From contig NZ_RKLR01000001.1 of assembly GCF_019599465.1 (NCBI RefSeq), forward strand, positions 372,001 to 436,000: a DNA stretch of 64,000 nt, read 5' to 3'. Below the pieces are notes generated by a model that made no database searches, was not told the origin of the DNA, and saw only the letters and a program-made list of their open reading frames with translations. The position numbers and the translations under genes are program-made. The stretch is from Haloarcula rubra (GTDB lineage Archaea; Halobacteriota; Halobacteria; Halobacteriales; Haloarculaceae). Positions 59,575 through 64,000 of this stretch are shown here, one piece after another (positions within the stretch are counted from its first letter, which is position 1; each line of letters starts with the position of its first letter).

Positions 59575-60807
59575 CTACTGGGCCAGCGCCTCGTTGACGG
59601 TGTACAGCAACGCCCCGTACTTGTCGCCGTGGAAGTCCCACATCGTCATGCCGCCGAAGTCGTTGTCGAGGACGTACTCGGCTTTCAGCGCCACCGAACG
59701 CATGTTGTCGTAGCTGACGAACTCGCGGTCGTTCTCGGAGTAGAGGTACGGCGCGGCCGCGTCGTCGTGCCAGTAGTACTCGTAGTCGTTGTCGGCGTTG
59801 ACGTTGTACTCGATGTCCCAGAAGTCGTAGGTCCCCTGCTCCTCGGCGGGGAAGGTGCCGTCCGGGACGCCCTCGAAGGGCTGGTCGAACCCGCGGTTCG
59901 CGGGGTCGACGCCGGTGTAGCCGCGACCGAACGTCGCGAAGGTCAGGTTCAGTTTGGCCGGGTCGATAGGGCGGGCCTTCCACGCGTCCATCGCGTTCGC
60001 GGTGTAGTACTGGAAGTCCGGCACGCTGTCCGGGTAGGGGTTGTACAGCGGCGCGCCGAACCCGGTGTACTCGTCCCACGGCCCGGCGAAGTCGTAGCAG
60101 ACGACGTTGACCCGGTCGACGGCGTCGGCCAACTCCGCGACGACCAGTTCCTCGGCGAAGTTCGGGTTGATGGCGGCCGAGAGGCTGAGTTCGTAGTCCT
60201 TGTCGTCCTCCTCGCCGGCGGCGTCGAGTTGCCGGCGGACCTCCTGAATCAGGAGCGTGAACTGGCGGATGTCCCCGTCGCGCGTGTACTGGTCGGCGTC
60301 CTCACCGCTGGGGTAGCGCCAGTCGAGGTCGAGGCCGTCGAAGTCGTACTCGCGCATAATCTCGACGGCGGTCCGGGCGAACCGGGCGCGACGAGCGCTG
60401 TCGACCGTCACCCTCGAGTAGTACCGAGACGCGAAGAACCCCCCGATAGAGAGAATCATCTTCGTGTCGGGGTGGTTCTTCTTGCGTGCCTGGAACGCCG
60501 CGAGGTTACGCGTGTCGGCGAACTGGTCGGCGTAGCCCACGCTCCCGTCTTCCTCGACGGAGAGGTAGGCGTACTGGAGGTGGGTAATCTGGTCCAGCGG
60601 CACCTCGCCCGGCATGTAGTCGCGTTCGTAGCGCGACCACGCCGGGTAGATGCCGACGACGGACGTCCCCGGCGGCGGGGTGTTCTTGGCGCCGAGTGCC
60701 GCGTGAATCGAACCACTGCGTGCGCCGCGTGCCCCCCCGGCCAGACCGACCGCGGCCGTCGCACCGAGCGCCCCCAAGAAGTTTCTGCGTGACAAAGTGG
60801 GCTTCAT
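59575..60807 (-). CDS. GH18 chitinase-like exported protein with catalytic Glu replaced by Arg
   Basis: A 410-aa exported protein. The N terminus KPTLSRRNFLGALGATAAVGLAGGARGA is a Tat signal with a signal-peptidase A-x-A site near residue 30. The mature part is a GH18 barrel: 'KMILSIGGFFASRYY' (SxGG) and the catalytic strand 'DFDGLDLDWRYPSG'. In active enzymes the second motif is D-G-x-D-x-D-W-E-Y-P; here Arg164 replaces the acid/base Glu. 'NVVCYDFAGPWDEYTG' (YD) and 'GGMTMWDFHGDKYG' complete the barrel. CGC cannot come from GAG/GAA by one error, so it is not a simple misread. It may bind glycan without cutting it. Confidence 0.85.
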   Translation of the reverse strand: MKPTLSRRNFLGALGATAAVGLAGGARGARSGSIHAALGAKNTPPPGTSVVGIYPAWSRYERDYMPGEVPLDQITHLQYAYLSVEEDGSVGYADQFADTRNLAAFQARKKNHPDTKMILSIGGFFASRYYSRVTVDSARRARFARTAVEIMREYDFDGLDLDWRYPSGEDADQYTRDGDIRQFTLLIQEVRRQLDAAGEEDDKDYELSLSAAINPNFAEELVVAELADAVDRVNVVCYDFAGPWDEYTGFGAPLYNPYPDSVPDFQYYTANAMDAWKARPIDPAKLNLTFATFGRGYTGVDPANRGFDQPFEGVPDGTFPAEEQGTYDFWDIEYNVNADNDYEYYWHDDAAAPYLYSENDREFVSYDNMRSVALKAEYVLDNDFGGMTMWDFHGDKYGALLYTVNEALAQ

Positions 60808-60830
60808 AATCGTAGTAATATATACGCAAA

Positions 60831-60845
60831 TCTAATATATATTTG
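60831..60845 (-). promoter_or_regulatory. TATA box of the GH18-like gene
   Basis: The minus strand reads AAATATATATTAGA, a strong TATA element centred about 31 bases before ATG 60807. The divergent region 60808-60941 is clearly AT-richer than its surroundings at this end. Confidence 0.55.
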
Positions 60846-60911
60846 TTGTGACTGATCGATTTCGTGTAATCATGTCAACTTTCGCCGGCACGACGTGGCC
60901 GACCAGACACC

Positions 60912-60918
60912 GTTTTAG
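60912..60918 (+). promoter_or_regulatory. TATA-like box of the radical SAM gene
   Basis: GTTTTAG is centred 27 bases before ATG 60942, fitting a leaderless transcript. Confidence 0.5.
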
Positions 60919-60941
60919 GCGTCGAACGTCAAACCGCGCCC

Positions 60942-62660
60942 ATGACCGTAGACCCCGAGACGCTCGACGTGACCATCGTCGACGGCTACGTCGACGAACC
61001 CGCACACTTCGGGGTGCCACCCTACATCTCGACGTACCCTCGGTACGCGGCCGGTGCGATGGTCGACGCCGGCGTCCCCAGTGAGCAGATAACCTACCTG
61101 ACTATCGACGAACTCCGCGAGGACACCAACCGCTGGCGCGACGTCGAAGAGGCCGACCTCATGGTGTACGTCGGCGGGATGACCGTCCCCGGGAAGTACG
61201 TCGGCGGGACACCAGCGGAACCCGACGAGGTGCGGAAACTGGCGTGGACGGCCGATGGCACCTCCGTCATCGGCGGCCCCGTCCGCTTCGGCGTGGGCGA
61301 GGCCAACGAGGGGGCAAGCGAGACGGCCCGCGACGACCTGGACTTCGATTTCCTCGCGATGGCCGACGTAGAGGCGGCCGTCTACGACCTCGTCGACTCC
61401 GGCCTCGAAGGGTTCGAGAACCGCTACCGCTCCGTCGAGGAGGAGACCCAGTGGGCCCGGGCGGGCGCGTTCGTCGTCGAACAACACCCGAACCACCCGG
61501 AGTACCTCATCTGCGAGATGGAGACCTCCCGGGGGTGTCCGTACCGCTGTTCGTTCTGTACGGAACCGATGTACGGCAATCCGGACTTCCGGCCGCCCGA
61601 GAGCGTCGTCGACGAGGTGGACGCGCTCTCGGACCGCGGTGTCAAGCACTTCCGTCTGGGCCGGCAGGCCGACATCCTCGCCTACGGCGGCGACGGCGAG
61701 GCCCCGAACCCCGACGCACTCCGTCGCCTCTACGGCGGCATCCGCGAGGTAGCGCCCGACCTGGAGACGCTCCACCTCGACAACATGAACCCCATCACCA
61801 TCGTCAAGTGGCCAGAGAAGGCCCGCGAGGGGATACGCATCATCGCCGAGCACAACACGCCCGGCGACACCGCCGCGTTCGGCCTGGAGTCGGCGGACCC
61901 CGCCGTCCAGAGCGACAACAACCTCAACGTCACCGCCGACGAGTGCTTCGAAGCCGTGAAGGTCGTCAACGAGGTGGCCGGGTTCCGTCCGGGCGGTGAC
62001 CGGGACTCGGCCCCGAACTTCGGCGACGACGCCGCACGACGCCTGCCGAAACTCCTGCCGGGCATCAACCTCGTCCACGGCCTGAAAGGCGAGACGCGGG
62101 AGACGTTCGAACACAACAAGCGGTTCCTCCAGCGCGTCTACGACGAGGGCCTGATGCTCCGCCGCGTGAACATCCGGCAGGTGATGGCCTTCGAGGGGAC
62201 GGACATGGCCGACACCGGCGCGGACATCGCGAAAGACCACAAGCAACTGTTCAAACAGTACAAGCAGGAGGTCCGCGAGGAGATAGACAACCCGATGCTC
62301 AAGCGCGTCGCGCCCCCGGGGACCGTGCTGCCGGACGTGCATCTGGAGTACCACCAGGACGGCAAGACGTTCGGCCGCCAACTCGGGACCTACCCGTTGC
62401 TCGTCGGGTTGCCCGGCGAACGCGAACTCGGGCGGACGATAGACGTCGCCATCACCGGCCACGGCTACCGGTCGGTGACCGGCGTCCCCTACCCGCTGGA
62501 CGTCAACAGCGCCTCGATGGACGAACTGACGACGATTCCCGGCGTCGGGCGGAGTCGCGCCGGCGACATCGTCGTAGGCCGACCTTACGAGTCCGAGACG
62601 GAGGTCGGCGAGGACCTCTCGCGGTTCGTCACGGCCCGGTCGCCGGGCGACGCGGACTGA
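60942..62660 (+). CDS. Radical SAM protein with C-terminal helix-hairpin-helix
   Basis: A 572-aa cytosolic protein. A cobalamin-domain-like N-terminal region comes first ('DVTIVDGYVDEPAHFG'). The radical SAM cluster motif is C199-x3-C203-x2-C206 ('GCPYRCSFCTEPM'), with 'GGPVRFGVGEANEG' ahead of it and 'AFGLESADPAVQS' as a later barrel strand. The C-terminal 'NSASMDELTTIPGVGRSRAGDIVVGRPY' is a helix-hairpin-helix. It belongs to the archaeal COG1031-like group. RNA or protein modification is likely; the substrate is unknown. Confidence 0.9.
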   Translation: MTVDPETLDVTIVDGYVDEPAHFGVPPYISTYPRYAAGAMVDAGVPSEQITYLTIDELREDTNRWRDVEEADLMVYVGGMTVPGKYVGGTPAEPDEVRKLAWTADGTSVIGGPVRFGVGEANEGASETARDDLDFDFLAMADVEAAVYDLVDSGLEGFENRYRSVEEETQWARAGAFVVEQHPNHPEYLICEMETSRGCPYRCSFCTEPMYGNPDFRPPESVVDEVDALSDRGVKHFRLGRQADILAYGGDGEAPNPDALRRLYGGIREVAPDLETLHLDNMNPITIVKWPEKAREGIRIIAEHNTPGDTAAFGLESADPAVQSDNNLNVTADECFEAVKVVNEVAGFRPGGDRDSAPNFGDDAARRLPKLLPGINLVHGLKGETRETFEHNKRFLQRVYDEGLMLRRVNIRQVMAFEGTDMADTGADIAKDHKQLFKQYKQEVREEIDNPMLKRVAPPGTVLPDVHLEYHQDGKTFGRQLGTYPLLVGLPGERELGRTIDVAITGHGYRSVTGVPYPLDVNSASMDELTTIPGVGRSRAGDIVVGRPYESETEVGEDLSRFVTARSPGDAD

Positions 62661-62776
62661 GGGGACGTGCCGACGCTGTCTTAGCACCTGTTTAGACGAT
62701 TAACGCGCTGTTGGTGGGTCAGTGCGTCTCCGAACGAACAGAAGGTACTTTTGGCTCCCTCGCGCAGTGGACACCA

Positions 62777-64000
62777 ATGACCGACGTCGAGGTGAGCGTC
62801 GTCCTGCCCGCCTACAACGAGGCAGACACCATCGAGCGGACCGTCTCGGTCACGCTGGAGACGCTCGCCGACTTCCTCCCCGACGACGCGTTCGAAGTCA
62901 TCGTCGCCGAGGACGGCTGTGACGACCGCACACCCGAGATAGCGACCCGCCTCGCCGCCGAGGACGACCGCGTCCGACACATCCACTCCGACAGACGCCT
63001 CGGCCGCGGGGGCGCACTGGAGTACGCCTTCGAACGGGCCGAGGGCGACACGCTGGTGTACTTCGACACCGACCTCGCGACGGACATGTCCCACCTCGAA
63101 GAACTCGTCGAGAGCGTCCGCTCGGGCGAGTACGACGTGGCCACCGGGTCGCGCTGGATGCCCGAGAACCGGGCGGACCGGCCGGCCAAACGCGGCGTCC
63201 CGAGCATCGGCTACAACACGCTCGTCCGCACCATCCTGCGCTCGGACCTCAGAGACCACCAGTGCGGGTTCAAGGCGTTCGACCGGCAGGCCTTCGAGGT
63301 GCTCGGTCCGGCCGTCGAGGACGAACACTGGTTCTGGGACACCGAACTGCTCGTGAAGGCCCAGCGCCGCGGGTTCCGCGTCAAGGAGTTCCCCGTCGAC
63401 TGGGAACCGAAAGGCGACTCGAAGGTCGACATCGTCCGGGACGTGTTCGGGATGGGGAGCCAGATTCTCCGGACGTGGTGGGAACTCTCCGTCAGTCCCC
63501 GCATCACCCGCCGCGTGTCGCTGGGTGCCGGGACGGCGCTGGTCGCGGTGGCGCTCCTGTTGATGACCCAGTATCTGAACCCCCAGACGGTCCTGAACGA
63601 GATGGCCGGCGCAGACCCCGCGCTGGTCGGCGCCAGCGCCGTCGTCTACGCGCTCTCGTGGCCGCTGCGTGGCGCACGCTATCGGGACATCCTCGAGTCG
63701 ATGGGATTCCGCGAGCGGTGGGACTTCCTCACGGGCGCGGTGTTCATCAGCCAGACCGGGAACCTCGTGTTCCCCGCGCGGGCGGGCGACGCCGTGCGCG
63801 CCTACGTCGTGAAGGCCCGGCGCTCCATCCCGTACCCATCCGGGTTCGCGTCGCTGGCCGTCGAGCGTGTCTTCGACCTGCTGACCATCACGCTACTGGC
63901 CGGCGTCGTGATGATGGGACTGGCGGCGACGGGATCGGCCGACACGCTGATCGGCGCGGTCACCGGCGACGTGGCCGGCGGTGACGCCGCCGCGAGCGGG
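62777..64000 (+). CDS. aglD: AglD-like glycosyltransferase-flippase fusion (partial)
   Basis: It begins ATG 62777 and runs off the right end (408 codons seen). Residues about 5-230 form a GT2 domain like dolichol-phosphate mannosyltransferase ('SVVLPAYNEADTIERTV', 'VIVAEDGCDDRTPEI', DxD as D97-x-D99 in 'LVYFDTDLATDM', 'GSRWMPENRADR' and 'DHQCGFKAF'). After about residue 250 follow membrane helices of the UPF0104/lysylphosphatidylglycerol-flippase type ('GARYRDILESMGF', 'FPARAGDAVRAYVVKARR'). In Haloferax, AglD acts in S-layer N-glycosylation, so the symbol is used by analogy; other members of this fusion family exist. Confidence 0.8.
   Translation, partial: MTDVEVSVVLPAYNEADTIERTVSVTLETLADFLPDDAFEVIVAEDGCDDRTPEIATRLAAEDDRVRHIHSDRRLGRGGALEYAFERAEGDTLVYFDTDLATDMSHLEELVESVRSGEYDVATGSRWMPENRADRPAKRGVPSIGYNTLVRTILRSDLRDHQCGFKAFDRQAFEVLGPAVEDEHWFWDTELLVKAQRRGFRVKEFPVDWEPKGDSKVDIVRDVFGMGSQILRTWWELSVSPRITRRVSLGAGTALVAVALLLMTQYLNPQTVLNEMAGADPALVGASAVVYALSWPLRGARYRDILESMGFRERWDFLTGAVFISQTGNLVFPARAGDAVRAYVVKARRSIPYPSGFASLAVERVFDLLTITLLAGVVMMGLAATGSADTLIGAVTGDVAGGDAAASG

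Overview
The window is chromosomal DNA from an extremely halophilic archaeon (class Halobacteria). The basis is visibly high G+C, strongly acidic proteins, short intergenic gaps with TATA-like boxes about 27 bases before start codons (leaderless transcripts), many GTG starts and GTGA/ATGA overlaps, and archaeal hallmark genes: FttA (aCPSF1), family B DNA polymerase, Rad50-Mre11, archaeal ProRS, SufCBD, TrmB and BAT-type regulators, a HalOD1 domain and several haloarchaea-only families. I cannot name the genus. No insertion sequence, integrase or CRISPR array was found. DUF family names below are from memory and need an HMM search.

Layout. 1-2.8 kb: the 5' end of a 7TM sensor kinase, proS and an ATP-grasp-like protein, all on the minus strand. 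2.8-8.7 kb: a small membrane protein and a two-wHTH regulator, then four Tat-exported lipoproteins, including a DyP-peroxidase-like protein and a duplicated P19-like iron/copper protein. 8.7-11.5 kb: fttA with a small overlapping leader ORF and, behind it, four consecutive stem-loops; then dsbB. 11.5-24.8 kb: metabolic enzymes and regulators (aldo/keto reductase, BAT-type HTH, HalOD1, endonuclease III, NmrA-like, a GH2-like pseudoenzyme, an archaeal coiled-coil protein, LysE, HD hydrolase, GNAT-zinc ribbon, TrmB), tRNA-Gln(TTG), and an overlapping DtxR-type regulator/ferritin-like pair.

25-38 kb: sufC-sufB-sufD for Fe-S assembly, polB without inteins, three small haloarchaeal genes, mre11-rad50, and an M24 peptidase with an unusual metal site. 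38.5-47.8 kb: a tight operon coding for a secretion/type IV pilus-like machine: two small proteins, an ATPase, a membrane platform protein, then four membrane-anchored proteins behind their own TATA box. Three of these four have prepilin-like N termini. This is the best candidate in the window for a poorly described system.

47.8-64 kb: an epimerase-like protein, a DHH phosphoesterase with a membrane anchor, a second aldo/keto reductase, an MFS transporter, NUDIX, a DAO-type oxidoreductase preceded by a probable luciferase-family fragment, Hsp20, DUF429, an ABC exporter, DUF4112, a GH18 chitinase-like protein whose catalytic Glu is Arg, a radical SAM-HhH protein, and the start of an AglD-like glycosyltransferase-flippase fusion that runs off the end.

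Recurring themes are (i) exported or secreted enzymes with altered catalytic residues (DyP-like and GH18-like, plus the cytosolic GH2-like and M24), (ii) iron handling at several levels (P19/DyP cassette, DtxR-ferritin, SUF), and (iii) short leader ORFs directly abutting regulator start codons (fttA, TrmB, the coiled-coil gene).
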